DNA of 64,000 bases. Source: Cranoglanis bouderius (Eukaryota > Chordata > Actinopteri > Siluriformes > Cranoglanididae). The notes under the pieces were generated by a model that was given only the letters and a program-made list of their open reading frames with translations, was not told the DNA's origin and made no database searches. A program made the position numbers and the translations under genes. The stretch covers positions 21,957,904 to 22,021,903 of the forward strand of contig CM042536.1 of NCBI GenBank assembly GCA_023630585.1. The letters are read 5' to 3'. Positions 47,523 through 59,722 of the stretch are shown here, in pieces. Numbering within the stretch: position 1 is the stretch's first letter; every line of letters starts with the position of its first letter.

Positions 47523-50500
47523 ATGGAGCGTCTGCTAAATGGACCAGGCTGGAGACGGGAAGAGCAGCGCTATCAGCCACCTCCAGCATCACAGCGCATC
47601 GCAAGGACACCTGTGCTCAGCAGAGCCAGCGGAAGGGGGGGATCAGCTCCGACACCAGGCCACAGCTCGCGCCAGTTTTCTCCTGAAATGCCTCTTAGGA
47701 TGACGAACGAGAAAGAATCACTTCGCGGCCTGAACGACCGATTCGCGGGCTTTATCGAGAAGGTGCATCGCCTGGAAAGCCAAAACAGAGCGCTAGAAAG
47801 GGAAATAGAAGACATTCGACTGAAAGCAAAGCCGTCCACGTCTCTGGCCAAGCAGTACGAGCCGGAGCTGCAGGACCTGAGGAGCCAGGTGCGTGAAATG
47901 GCATTGCAGAAGCACGAGATAGAGCTGGAGCAGAAGCGCGTGGAGGACGAGTTTAATGCGCTGACGGAGAAATGCCAAGAGGAGGCGCGCAGCAGAGCTG
48001 AAGCCGAGGAGAGCATTTCTGCGCTGAAGAAATACATCGACAACGCGTATTTAGCCAAACAAGAGATGGACCGGAAAGCGAACGCTCTCTCAGACGAGAT
48101 CGAGTTCCTGAAGAGAAACCACGAGGCTGAAGTGAGCGATATTTTGAGGCAAATGAAGGAGACCTGGGTTTCTGCACCAGTGAGCGGCTTCGGAAAAGGC
48201 GAGCTGACTGCAGCGCTCAGGGACATCAGGACACAGCTGGAAGGTCGCGCTTTCTGTCCCGACACCCAGTCAGAACAACACTTCAGCAATCAGCTGGCCA
48301 AACTCACCAAAGCTGCCGAGACCGACAGAGAGGCTCTGATAGCCACCAAAGCTGAAATCAGCCAACACAGGAGGCAGCTGCAGACCAAGAACGTCGAGCT
48401 CGATTCAGTCAGAGGGATGAGAGAAGCTCTGGAGAGGCAGCTGTATGACCTCGAGCAGCGACACACCGCCGAAATCCATCACTACCAGGTCAGTTTTCTG
48501 TCACACCAGGAAAGTCACTGTAAACCAGTGGTCAACAACCCTCCTCCTTAAGATCTACCTTCCTGCAGGTTTCATCTCCAACCAAAATCTTACACAACAT
48601 GTTTTAGTTGATCAAGAACTCCTTAAGGCAGTGATTAGATGGTCAGGTGGGCACGATCACGGTTGGAGCTAAAGTCTTCAGGAAGGTAGATCTCCAGGAA
48701 CACTGCTCTAAACTGTAAATATCATGCTGCAGAAACTGTATCATTTAGTTTAGGTCCAGTCTTAATCCTGACACTCCTGGGCAAAAAAATGGGCCGAACC
48801 CAAAATGGCAAAATATGAAGCTTTTAATGTCTTAACAACAAATCATTGGTCAGAAAAATAGCGAGAATTAAACAAATGCACTCCTGAGACCTCCTGTGAC
48901 ACCATATGCTTGTTTACTTTTGCTGCAGTGAACTGTTTGAGGAAAAGCTAGAAACAGGAAACTCGCTTATATAGTTTTCTTGTACGCAAAGGTAAAATCA
49001 TTATAATGATTAAAATGTTTGATGTAAAATTCAAACTAACACATGGCTACAAAATTTAAATTAAGTAAAAAAATTTTTTAAAAAATTAAAATTAAATTTA
49101 AAAGCTGCCTGAAAGTTTACCAACAGCTTCATTTAAAGAAATCAAAGGGAAAACTATCCCATACTAAGTTACTTTATCTATTTGTTTAATTCTTGCTAAT
49201 TTGCTGACCAATGATTTGTTTTTAAGACCATTAAAGCTTAATATTTTACAATTTTGGGCTTGGTCCATTACTTTGCCCAGGAGTGTATTAAATGTGTTTG
49301 TTAAACACTGCAGAATGGTTGCGCTTCAAAAGCAGGATATGGCCGCGCCTGACCTAAACTATATATCATACAGTTATATCATACACAGAAATAATTTGTA
49401 TTGGTTTTGTTTCTGCTTTCGGTTTATTCTTTTGATATCTGTTTACAGGACACCATTAGAGAGCTGGAACAGGAGCTGAAAAACACCAAATATGACATGA
49501 GTAGCCATGTGCAAGAGTATCACGATCTGCTAAATGTTAAGATGGCCTTGGATGCTGAAATCTATTCATACAGGTGAAGGTCACAATATCATCAGGGTTT
49601 CAGTTAACATTAAAAAATTTGTCAACATTATTGAACAGCTGCATAAAATCACGTTGTACTTATGTCCCCCTACAGAAAATTGCTGGAGGGTGAGGAGTCA
49701 AGATACTCCACTCTTTCTGATGCACAGATATCAGTGCCTTATGTTTACAGGCAGTCACCCATCTATACTCTACCTAGTGTCCCGAGGGTGGGGGGAGTGA
49801 CTCGGAAAGCAGAGCCGCAGTACAAGTTTGTGGAGGAGATTATTACAGAGACAACCAGGGAAGACATAGAGATATCATACACGGGGTCTGATGATGCTGA
49901 AGAACAAAGGGAGGGTGATAAAGTGTGCAGCAAAGAAGAGAATGCAGGTGTAGCAGCAGGAATTGAAGCGCACTTGGAGGAAAAAAAGACCCAAGAATCA
50001 GACGTAGAGGACAACGCAGGCAGCCCCATTGCAGAACAGTTGGATAATAAAGTAAAAACAACAGAAAATGAAGAGCAATCACTAAAAAAGTCTGCAGATG
50101 TTTCTATGGATCTCAAGGAAGGCGGCATGAACACTGAACTAGCACAAAACAATTTAACTGCATCAGAACAAACTGGAGAGGAAGATATGGATAACAATTA
50201 CAACAAAGATGATGACACCGACTCCAAAAGCAAGGAAACAGATTTAGACACGAAAACAGAAAAACCACAAGCAGATTTAAGTGGCGATGAGGATGTAGAA
50301 AAGGTAGCTCTCAACACTGAAAAAGAGAAACGAGACATAGCAAAAGAAATAGACCAAGCCAGTATTAAACAACCAAAGCCGACAGTGCAAACAGCTACAC
50401 AGGAGGCTGTTACAGAGCCAGGTAAAGGTGCCATGGAAGAGATTTCTCCAAAATCTGAGAATGAAAAGGCAAAAAAAGAGACACAACATGTAGCTGAGCC

Positions 50501-51704
50501 TGAAGATTCCTCTACTGGAAAAACTATGGAGAAAGACAGAGAAACTAGTGAGGTGAAATCTGTGGAGGTGGACACATCCAATGCTGACCCACAGCCAGTA
50601 TCTCAAAAAGCTGAGGCAGGACAAGAGACACGTCCTAACAGCGAAGCAGATTCAAAACAGAGCATAGAAACATCACAAGCTGATGCACTCGATACTACAA
50701 AAGCGGCGAGTGCACAGGATAATGCAGCCGAGGTGCAAAAAGAGCTGGCAGAAAAAGTACAGACAGAGGCACCGCTAAAAAGTGAAGTGAAAGAAATCAA
50801 ATCTGAGGAGGAGAAAAAAGTGGACAGTAAACCAGAGGTTGATGGAGAAACTGTGAAACCAGAAAAGGGAGAAAATGCCCAGTCTACAGACGCACAAAAA
50901 ACACAGGAGGATGTCTCCAAATCTGCTGGCAAAGAAACAGAAGTTGAAACATCTGAAAGAAAAGATCTTCAAACAAAGGACATTATGGGCAGTGCAAAAA
51001 AGGAGGAAAGTATTGAATCAAAGAAAACAGAGAAAGAGGTAGATCAAATGCAACTCAAAGAACAGCCAAAAGTTACAGAGATAGATACAAAATCAGAGGA
51101 GCAGACTCAGAAAAATGCAAATGGCACTAAAGAAGACATGGTAGACAGTCTTAAAACAGAGGAAAACGTAACAACAAAATCCTCTGAAATACAGAAAGAG
51201 GACATTCAGAAGGACAAAGAGCCAAAATCTACTGAAAAGGAAACAAAACATGAGCAAAAACCAGAGAAACAAGGTTCCAAGGAGACTTCTGAGGACATTA
51301 AAGCGATGGATGTAATCAAGCCTAAGGGGCAAGAGACAGACAGTAAAACCTCCAAAGATGTACAGCCCGAACAAAGTGTTCAAAAGACCTCACCAGAAAA
51401 AGAGCAAAGTAAAGAGCAGACAAATACGGACAAAGACTCACATGCAACCAAGGACACAAAAATTGAGAAATCTGACAAGACTGATAGCAGCGAGGACAAG
51501 CCGGACAATACCAAGATGGACACGACGATAAGTAAAGAGAAGGATCTTGAGAAGGATCCTGCAGCCCTGAAAGATTCCAAAAAACTTGAGCCTACAGAGA
51601 AAGGACAAGTTTCATCTGAGAAAGGGCAGGACAACAGCACCAAAGCAGATGTGAAAAAAGAGAGAGACGTGCCAGCAGTAACTGAGAATGGAGTAAATAT
51701 ATGA
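47523..51704 (+). CDS. Neurofilament-type (type IV) intermediate filament protein (3 exons, 1039 aa)
   Basis: A cytoskeletal rod protein expected to form neuronal intermediate filaments. Exons are 47523-48488, 49449-49573 (125 bases) and 49676-51704; both introns are GT-AG and phases join. As I recall, three exons with a middle one of this size is the NEFM/INA arrangement. Residues 1-61 are an Arg/Pro/Ser-rich head. The rod runs from about 62 (NEKESLRGLNDRFAGFIEKV) to 371 (helix end MALDAEIYSYRKLLEGEE), about 310 residues as in all cytoplasmic filaments. The helix end departs from the usual DIEIAAYRK, having DAEIYSYRK. The tail, about 372-1039, is almost entirely Glu, Lys, Ser, Thr and Asp, with only scattered Ser-Pro sites and no KSP array. 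Closest in plan is neurofilament medium; alpha-internexin has a much shorter tail. Orthology is therefore unresolved and no symbol is given. Confidence 0.9.
48526..48705. mobile_element. hAT-type MITE, complete copy in neurofilament intron 1
   Basis: 180 bases beginning CAGTGGTC and ending with an imperfect inverse, AGGAACACTG. It is flanked by eight-base duplications CTGTAAAC (48,518-48,525) and CTCTAAAC (48,706-48,713), differing at one base. Eight-base duplications and CAGTG-type ends are hallmarks of hAT transposons. It inserted about 40 bases after the exon 1 donor. Confidence 0.88.
48772..49285. mobile_element. Non-autonomous element with 82-base inverted repeats in neurofilament intron 1
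   Basis: The arm at 48,772-48,853 (starting CACTCCTGGGCAAA) and the arm at 49,204-49,285 (ending TTTGCCCAGGAGTG) are inverted copies of equal length, 82 bases, with scattered mismatches. The AT-rich interior of about 350 bases has no transposase. TA follows the right end. The terminal sequence is of Tc1/mariner type; the left TA has decayed. Confidence 0.85.
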
Positions 51705-51944
51705 ATGAATTTTTGAGACACCTTCACAGGCAGTATTAGTAATGCAAAGTGTACAAGTAACTAGAGGTTTAGATAAATCACATGAATGTTGCATAAACGC
51801 TTTAAAAAAAACTGCATGAACAGCTAAATAACCATGAAATAACAAATAACTGCAGTGTTAACCTACATGCAACTTAAGAGCTGATGTACGCATGTGTGCT
51901 GATATCTAGGTCAAATCTAGGCTGATGAATTAAAAAAAAAATGT

Positions 51945-52055
51945 AATAAAATAGAATGTATAGGCTATGTTTAAATGAAAATATTTTGCTATACCACAAC
52001 TGCTTGTTAGATGAATGTGTATATTTAAGACAATGCTATATATTGGCAGAATAAA
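51945..52055 (+). other. Polyadenylation signals of the neurofilament-like gene
   Basis: AATAAA occurs at 51,945-51,950 and again at 52,050-52,055, giving 3' UTRs of roughly 260-370 bases. Confidence 0.65.
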
Positions 52056-52359
52056 TATTATTTCAGCATATCGATTTGTTTTTGGTGTGCCATTACTTTT
52101 CTCTCCCACCTATGTAACAGAAGTCCAGAACAACCATAGTTACAGCTAATATAAAATGTGAAAGTATGATTCTATGGATGCATAGCATGACTGTAACATA
52201 CTGGAGCACTGCTGGTGATTTGCCTGGAATCATCCCCAAAAATCCCTACAAGAGTTGAGTGTTATTAGTACCTCTTTGTGGAGAATCATACACGTACTAA
52301 GCATTTGAGTTACAAAGCCAGGTCCGTGTGGTGCATTATGCAAGTCCTTTGTTCTTCTT

Positions 52360-52720
52360 ATACCACAGCAACAGTAAAATTTTTCTTATTTATTACAGAA
52401 CAATACATTTTATCCATGTATAGTTACATTTAACATTGTCACTGTCAAGGAGTAGTTTCCTCACCAAAAATGTTAAACAAAGTCTCCCCAAAGAAAGCTT
52501 TACCATATCAAGAATTTTAAAAAAAATAAAAAAAAATTTTTTAAAAATCCATTCACGTGGAGCATCAGTCATACAGGTTTCTGTGAATTAGCAGTTATTA
52601 TTTATAGAAATGTATCAGAATGACTGCACAAACCTTTCATAGTGGGAACTATTGTAAAAGCTGTTAATTAACACCTTCTGAAAAATCAGAATAAAGAATT
52701 TAACATCACTGGTATAAAAC
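52360..52720 (+). repeat. Dispersed AT-rich repeat
   Basis: Its first part matches 30,865-31,025 and its second part matches 32,870-33,085, showing that those two fragments come from one family of which this copy is the longest here. An AT-rich run with T8 and A6 blocks interrupts the middle (52,515-52,548). Confidence 0.6.
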
Positions 52721-53140
52721 ACTTTAGAAAGTTCAGAGAACTAGTTGAGAGACATGATGTGGTCCATGTACACCCAACCAGCAAACACCTGCAGAATCAC
52801 ACTCTCTAAAACATACACTGGTCCATAGCCAACAAGTAAAAACTAAATGCTGACTGAAGCGATTATTTAGAGCAAAATTTGAATGATCAGAAGGCCATGT
52901 TCTTCAAGGGGTGAAACCTTTTCTCCAGAGAAAATCATATCTAATAGGGTTATGCAGTATACCTATAAAGGTTTCACAACTCAAAGAACCCATTCCTGGT
53001 TCTATAAGAAACATTTTTTTCCCCCCCCGAGTGTAGATTGTGGTAATAAAGCTGCTTATAAAACAGCTAATTCACTAATATAAAAACAGTACTTTTTTCT
53101 GCTGTAAAAAAAACAAAAAAAAACAACAAACATCTCAAGC
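52721..53140. other. Convergent intergenic space between the neurofilament gene and vdac2
   Basis: The two genes are transcribed toward each other. Nothing recognisable lies here beyond short homopolymers (C8 near 53,022, poly-A near 53,110). Confidence 0.55.
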
Positions 53141-53161
53141 AATCACATGGGGTTCAAAGAC

Positions 53162-53961
53162 TTTATTGAAAAGTTTACACATACACATGAGGACCTCAAA
53201 GGTTTTGTGAAAGCACGACCTCAGCAAGTCAGGTTCGTAATGGCGACAATGAAAGCTTTAGGTACTGAACTGAAAACACATCCATTTTGGCATTATCGTA
53301 AGCATCACCTAGTCATCTTTGCTGGAAATTAAAAACCAAAATGACAGCCATACTCTCCTAAACAGGTTCAACTGCTTTCATTCATCCATTTAGGCCACCC
53401 AAAAACTGCTTAGCTTAAGGGCAGGTTTCAAGTGTAACTGTGTTTCAAATCCTGATGGCTGACCGAGGGAAATTGTATTATGGAGCAAGTTTCTTCTTGT
53501 GTGTATGGAAAGACAAAGAATATTATTTAAATATAAGCAGATATGTAGTTAATGGTTGCACACATTAAGTTCAGATGACTAAGGAATACCAGGTGATAGA
53601 AAAGAAAAAGAAACATATTCTTCCAAATACCACCAATACCTTACTAAAGAGGAAATGCAACATTGTGGACTTAGACGCCCACCACTCCAACTGGACAGCA
53701 TTAAACTGCCAAAGGAGTGTGAGATTCAGATAAGAAATCAAATTTGTAGCAGAACCAAAAGTGACTGTGTTTGAGTACTACTAACCAAAAACAAACCATG
53801 GGGAAAAGAATGAACACCACTGCAATGGTTACTAAAAATGGTCGTATTTGTTGGAGTCTTTGAACACATCCCTTCCCATCCAGAATTCCCCTGCTGGTTA
53901 AGATTTAAGGCCAGATTCCTCTGATATTCCCTTGTCCCTGATCGAGTGCAAGTGCAGGACT
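53162..53961 (-). other. vdac2: vdac2 3' UTR with polyadenylation signal
   Basis: On the minus strand AATAAA occurs at 53,167-53,162, about 800 bases after the stop codon, with no gene in between. The UTR end is inferred. Confidence 0.6.
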
Positions 53962-56900
53962 TTAGGCCTCCAGCTCCAGCCCCAAACCCAGCTTATGGCC
54001 ACCTGAATTGATGCTCTTTCCATCAACCAGGGCAGACAGGGTCAGCTTCACACCTGCACAAAACCATTACAGCATGGTTACAAGAAGGCCCCAGGTTCAC
54101 TTTAACCAAAATATGTTAAAAAAAAAAAAATTTTTACACTGAATGTGAAAGTAAAGTCTCTTTCTGTATGAAAGTCAAAGTGTAAAAGCTGGATGGGAGC
54201 TCTCTCTCTGCAAAACTCTCAGTTATAGCCCAGATGTGTTTGTGTGTGTAGTCCTTTCTATAATATAATACAATATAATACAATGTGCTAATATGCAAGT
54301 AATAACTCTTCAGTGGTCAGAAATATTTGGCTGATAGAAAGAATAACACCATACCTGGTCTCAGAGTCTGTGTATATCCAACACCAACAAGGCTGGTATT
54401 GTTCACTTTGGCCTGCAAGGAAGGTGATATTTAAATCCAGAAATTTAATACAACTTCATTCATAATGTTCACAACATTTACCCTTGAAATTACGCTGCTA
54501 CAGTCAGCACTATGCAAATCTAATGCTTTGGCTACCTTTTGTATTTAATTGCATTATAGCTGTAAGAGCTATAAGAGAATGGTTAATTAATTAGAAACAT
54601 TTTCGTAGTTAGCAATTATGATCATGGCAAAACAACACTAGTGCTGAAATACTGAAGTGATCAATAGGAAAGATGCTTTCTGTTTAGAGTCACTAAATTG
54701 CATACCTGTATCACAAATGAATATAGGGGGTTTGTACTATATAAACTGCATTATACATGGCACAATATAAAACTATATGATATAATTAATTACCTGGGTT
54801 ATTTTAGAATATTCACAGAGTAAAGTGTTCATGCACTCACACTAATGGAGGCATCCTTGTCCAGCTGGTACTTAGCAGCGATGCCAAAGCGTGTGCTGTT
54901 ACTGCCTGCAGTCCAGGCCAGGTTCACCGCTGTCTCCATCTTATCACTCACTTTCTGATAGATCGAGCCACCAAACTCTGCACCATCATTACTGCAGAGA
55001 GCAGAAGAACAGTCTTAACAGGAAGTATGCGCATGTTAATTTGTATATTTTCATATCTACTTTCATATCGACTCAAGAATATAAATGGTACAGATATTAT
55101 AATATCCAGTGCTACGTTCTATTACTATGGACGTTTCAGTCTCAAAATGTCAACTACAATGTTTATTCTCAAAGAAACGGTACAAAATGAAATGTGAATG
55201 CAAATTACACTCCCATATAACATCAAAGACAGTACAGCTGCACACATCTGCACTTACACATTGGTATGCAGCTGGAAGTCACCGGTCTTGTAGCCTACAG
55301 CAAAGTTGTTCTGGGTCAGCTTGGACTTGGCTGTGTCAAAGGACATCTGGTAACCAGCAAGCCATCCTTCATAACCAACCACAGCAGCAGCATGGATAGT
55401 TGGACCAGCAAAGTCGAAGTCAACATCGCAGCCCAAGTTGACATATTCCCGTTTGTAGGCCGTCTTGACTTTTCCACTCTTCTTGCTATTAACAAGGTCA
55501 GCGGTAGAGGTTAGATGAACATCTGATGAACATGGACTGTTTTCCGAGGCAAGACAGAGCTAAACCTCTTTAATGATAATTATGATGAAGTGTTCATCAC
55601 TAAAGTGAGTAAAAACAAAATTGATATTATGCAAATGCTCTCAACGCATTGGGGGGAAAAAAAATTATTGTTTCAGCCATGGACTATCCCACCAATAAAA
55701 GTGTAGTATCAGAAAAACCATTCCTGTACAAACAATGCAGGTCAAGCAGGGATTAACAACATTACTACAAATTCAGGACAACTGGTGTAGTAAACTCACT
55801 AACCCCACTGCAGAATATAACTCTATATACCTCAGCAAAAATAAGGTTTTAAACACGAATGTTTGATGATGCTGGTGGAGAGAATAATGGATCTTTCAAG
55901 CTGCACTATAAATCAGGCCTTGTATTTGCTTGTGGTCAGCATAAATACTGCTATTTTAGCAGGACAATGTTAAAAATAATCAAAATGCTGGGTTTGTATT
56001 TCTTATTAAATATTAATTCCACATCACTGCACAATGCAAAGTGCCACCATTAAGCATGCAACAACTAATCAACAAAAATGTATTATTAATTAGTATTGAA
56101 GCTATTATCAATAAAATCTAATAATTAAAAACAGTCTGCAACAAACTTCATCTTTGGTTATGAAGCACACTGGCATGTACTAGGTTACTTCATATATACT
56201 AAAGGGTATCTGATGGGAAAAGGCTGAAAATGTTACAACAGAGGAAATGGTACAATCAAATCAAAAAGTCAAATACTTTACATTACACTACAGTGTTGGC
56301 CTCATGACATAACTGATGGGTTTTTATGACGGGTTGAAAATGACATTTCTTACTTAAAAACACAACTCATGCTATGAAAGCCAAGCTCATTTACACAGTG
56401 TTTCTTCCATTTGGATTTTGAATATATTTAATTCATAATCAATGCCCTGCATTAATAACACATTTATGTGTATTAAAACATGCATTGTGCAGTATTGGGC
56501 AGTCGTGTCACCACAAGAAGCAAAGCTATTTGAATCAATTAGCTTTTAAGTAGTTAACTCGTTTGCTGATAAACACTATATTGTTTAATTTTAATAATAT
56601 ACTTGGTATCCATTTATGCCTCTGCTACTAGGTTCTGATGCACAGGGTCAAGGTCACAGCAAGGTCAAATGGCTAAAACAGTTTTCTTGAATAGCTTCAT
56701 TCCTGTTTAAGAGTACATTTTAAGGGTAGTTCAGTCTTACAAATTAGTACCACAAAGGACTAGACTTGTTGGCAGCTGCTGCACCCCCGTCAATACTGCT
56801 AGTGTCAAGTTCTACTGGTTTTTAATACATGTTGTGAGTCAAGTCAAGTCGATCCCAAAAAGAGAGTTCATTTTTATTATTCCAGGCAAATTAAGTGTTA

Positions 56901-59178
56901 ACCACAAAGACTCGACTGTACAGACACAGAATACAAAATAATACAGTTGCAAAACCAGACGAATGTACGGAATACAATAAACCTTAATTAGTTTGGTTGT
57001 CCAATTTGAAACAGTGGTCTATATAAGCACATAACATTTTCAAGCAATAAGAGGTTAATTGATAAATATCAGTAAGGTTGTATTATAGTTAGAGGCCTAG
57101 TTCCTAGACCAGAGATCTATAGCAGTATTAGTTGACCGAAAATATATTTTGATATATAAAATAATCCAACTAATTAAAGATAAATAATAGTAAATCAATT
57201 GATTGCCAATAGATTAGCAAATTAATCATTAGGCTTACTTGCCAAAAGACTACTATGGAGCTAAAAGTAAACAGTTCTACACAGAAACATAACAGATTGT
57301 GCAAAAAAAGGTTTCAAGTCTGATTAAAGGTGCATTAGGTAAGATTAGTTTTATTTTTTCAAGATTAGGTCTCTAACAGTTTCAACTGATTCCCATCCAT
57401 GTTCATGAAGCTACACCACCAGGATCGTAAGTGTCTCGTAGTGCCTACAAAATGACTGACAGGAGGACAAATACAACACGACCCATGTTCCAGGTTATTT
57501 GTTCAAGTAAAGACCCAAAAAGAAGAAGAAAAAAGAAAATGGAGGAAAAAAAAAAGAAAAAAAAACCCGCCCTTGAAACAGTGCAGTATAGAATCTACTG
57601 GGTCTGTGGCAAAAGAAGCCAGACAGCAAGTACTTGCACCACTGTTATTAAAGCCACAGGTCTTGATGTACAGCTATTGCTTAGAGTAGGGGTGTAAAAA
57701 TCCAACCCCAGGGCCAAATGGGTCCCACAGTCAGATGTTAAATGTCCTGCAGCTTCTCTCTTGGAATGTATGATAGGTGGCCCAACGGCCAACACGTTGC
57801 AATTTTTCCTTTCACATGACGGTGGCAGCAGAATAGCTAAAACGCATGAGCCTTTTTCCTCCCTCTGACTACACCTGCAATTTAATTAATCAGTAGAATG
57901 ATATAACCGGCCCTTGAATACTTTGATGAGGTCTAATCTGGCCCCCTTTTAAAAAAAAAAATTGGACACCCCTGGATTCCTGGCTTAGAGAAGGTATTGT
58001 CAGTGTAAGGGCCACATAGACCAGTTACTCAACTCAAACTTTATCAGACATGTAGGGCCTGGACACGCTTCTGCAGTGCCATTAGTGCCTGGCTGACCTA
58101 GGTATCCACCATGTTTCTACTAAAACAAGACAACATAGGATTTGCCCAGTATGGTATCAGGTTACAAATAACCTTATGCTCTGCAGGAGTCAATGGATGT
58201 TTCTATATATGACACACATGTGTCTTTAACCCGTCTTCAAGTTGCCACTGAGATATACACAGAGCTCACCGGTATACCTCCTTCAGCAAACTAGAATTTC
58301 CTAATCATAGTCAAAGCTTCAATAGATTAAGATATTTACCCTGTGTTTGGTGAGAAGGTTGTATCAAAAGTCAGCTTCAGCCCTTTCGCAATCTAAAAAA
58401 AAATAATAATAAAACAGTCAGAAATGCTATTAAGTGCAATGATCCACATAAAGCCATCACACAAATCTTTTTTGATTCTGTGTCTGCAGTCAGACCTGGT
58501 CTTCAATGGTGATCTCTGTCCCTAGGGTGTTGTCAGTGTTCCACTTCTCCGTAAAGGTCAAGCCATACTCGGACCTCTTGTATTTAGTTTCCAGACTGCC
58601 CACCACTTTGCTGGTGTCAGTGTTGGAGGAACCTGAAGTCTTGAACTCCTGGAGAGGGACGACAAAGCGCAACATTTTACATCACAGGTTCAAGTTCCAC
58701 AGCAATCGAAGAGCACAACTGTTTAATGTATTAAATAAAAGACATGATTCCAGCAATAACACACTGTTTAAGCTTAGACAATCCACATTAATGCAAAAGA
58801 TTGGGGGGGGGGGGGGGGAATGGAAATATTATAACGCATCCATCATGGTTAACTTATTCTAAATATCCAAATACAAATACCCAATACATCGTCTCAGGGT
58901 AATGCAAGTACAAAACAAACAGAAGTTTTAATACGATCATTAAAACTAGAACTTGAAGCATCGTGCACTTACCACTCCACTGGCTGATTTTGTCTTGACA
59001 TCAAGTTTCACCAGACCAAAACCTTTCAGCAAATAAAGTAAATTACAACAAGGAACACACACACACGAAAATGACAACTGATTTGACTGTTCGATTAGCC
59101 AGTCACATTACCATATCCCTTGTTGAAGATGTCCTTGGCAGATTTTCCAAGATCAGCGTATGCTGGGGGGACTGCCAT
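53962..59178 (-). CDS. vdac2: Voltage-dependent anion channel 2 (8 coding exons, 283 aa)
   Basis: Outer mitochondrial membrane beta-barrel channel for ATP, ADP and other metabolites; the VDAC2 isoform also docks BAK and BAX. Coding exons in transcript order: 59112-59178, 58973-59022, 58496-58648, 58340-58392, 55258-55485, 54841-54991, 54355-54412, 53962-54053. All are GT-AG and phases sum to 284 codons including the stop. The protein begins MAVPPAYADLGKSAKDIFNK (pore helix). It has the membrane-facing Glu73 in FTEKWN, the GLK motif at 94-96, and ends GLGLELEA. The length equals VDAC1 and fish VDAC2; the 11-residue N-terminal extension of mammalian VDAC2 is absent. Intron 4 is long (about 2.85 kb). 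The isoform rests on sequence plus the comtd1 neighbourhood; vdac1 and vdac3 lie elsewhere in vertebrates. Confidence 0.96.
55486..58339 (-). other. vdac2: Long intron 4 of vdac2
   Basis: Non-coding, AT-rich. It holds a hAT-like remnant at 57,687-57,982 and an A-rich run near 57,520-57,565. Open frames inside have no support. Confidence 0.8.
57687..57982. mobile_element. hAT-like remnant in vdac2 intron 4
   Basis: The left part starts TAGGGGTGT and the right part ends in GGACACCCCTGG plus a few bases, so the ends are roughly inverted. An identical GCTTAGAG flanks it on both sides (57,679-57,686 and 57,983-57,990), the eight-base duplication expected for hAT. The interior (GGCCCTTGAATAC, TCTGGCCCCC) resembles known hAT-derived repeats. 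Confidence 0.6.
58803..58818. repeat. G16 homopolymer in vdac2 intron 2
   Basis: Sixteen consecutive G on the plus strand, which is C in the vdac2 transcript. Confidence 0.95.
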
Positions 59179-59575
59179 TGTCTGTGAAGTACAAAAAACA
59201 GTGGTCAAGTAAGAAAAAACATCACTCACTAGTAATTCAGAGCAAACACCCATACCATACATACAACTGCTAATTAGCACAAGTGCAAATGTCTTATGTG
59301 AAAGGGGCATGAATGAACGCCCACAGAAGATTATCTCTGGTTTGCCATATTTCCTCTCAAAGGTACAGTACTATTAGCTTGCTGCACACAGATGGGTGAG
59401 CTAATCAGACATGACAGCAGGCCACACCTTTAGTCCTTCATGAGAAAGCAAACACAATCAAATACGCCACATTCCATGACAGTCTATTATACTGGAATAT
59501 TTCTCTGAGTGCATCGTACTGTCTGTACATGAGGCGGCATTCAGAGGTGACATAACTTATGTGATCAGGTATATA

Positions 59576-59722
59576 CAGGGTGTCCCAAAAGTTTCCAAAA
59601 ATTCAAAAAGACTAGAAGTGTTGCGGACCAAGAGAGTCCATGAACATCCACTGACGAAGGCACAACCGGCGTGGTGCAGGCAGACACAGTCCCCTATATA
59701 TGGAGACTTTTAGGACACCATG
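59576..59722. mobile_element. Short mariner-type MITE in the first vdac2 intron
   Basis: Left end CAGGGTGTCCCAAAAGTTTC and right end, inverted, ending TAGGACACCATG; TA flanks both ends (59,574-59,575 and 59,723-59,724). 147 bases with no coding sequence. Confidence 0.8.

Noticed and set aside
47573..48289. 238-codon minus-strand open frame
   Set aside because: It lies antisense to exon 1 of the neurofilament gene, whose family, splicing and length are clear; the Ser-rich antisense product follows from the codon bias of the real gene.
49763..51727. Several minus-strand open frames antisense to the neurofilament tail
   Set aside because: The Glu/Lys-rich sense strand has few stops in reverse. 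The products are Ser/Phe-rich with no family.
59095..59310. 71-codon minus-strand frame including the vdac2 start
   Set aside because: Only the 22 codons from 59,178 to 59,112 are real exon; the rest is upstream leader or intron read-through.
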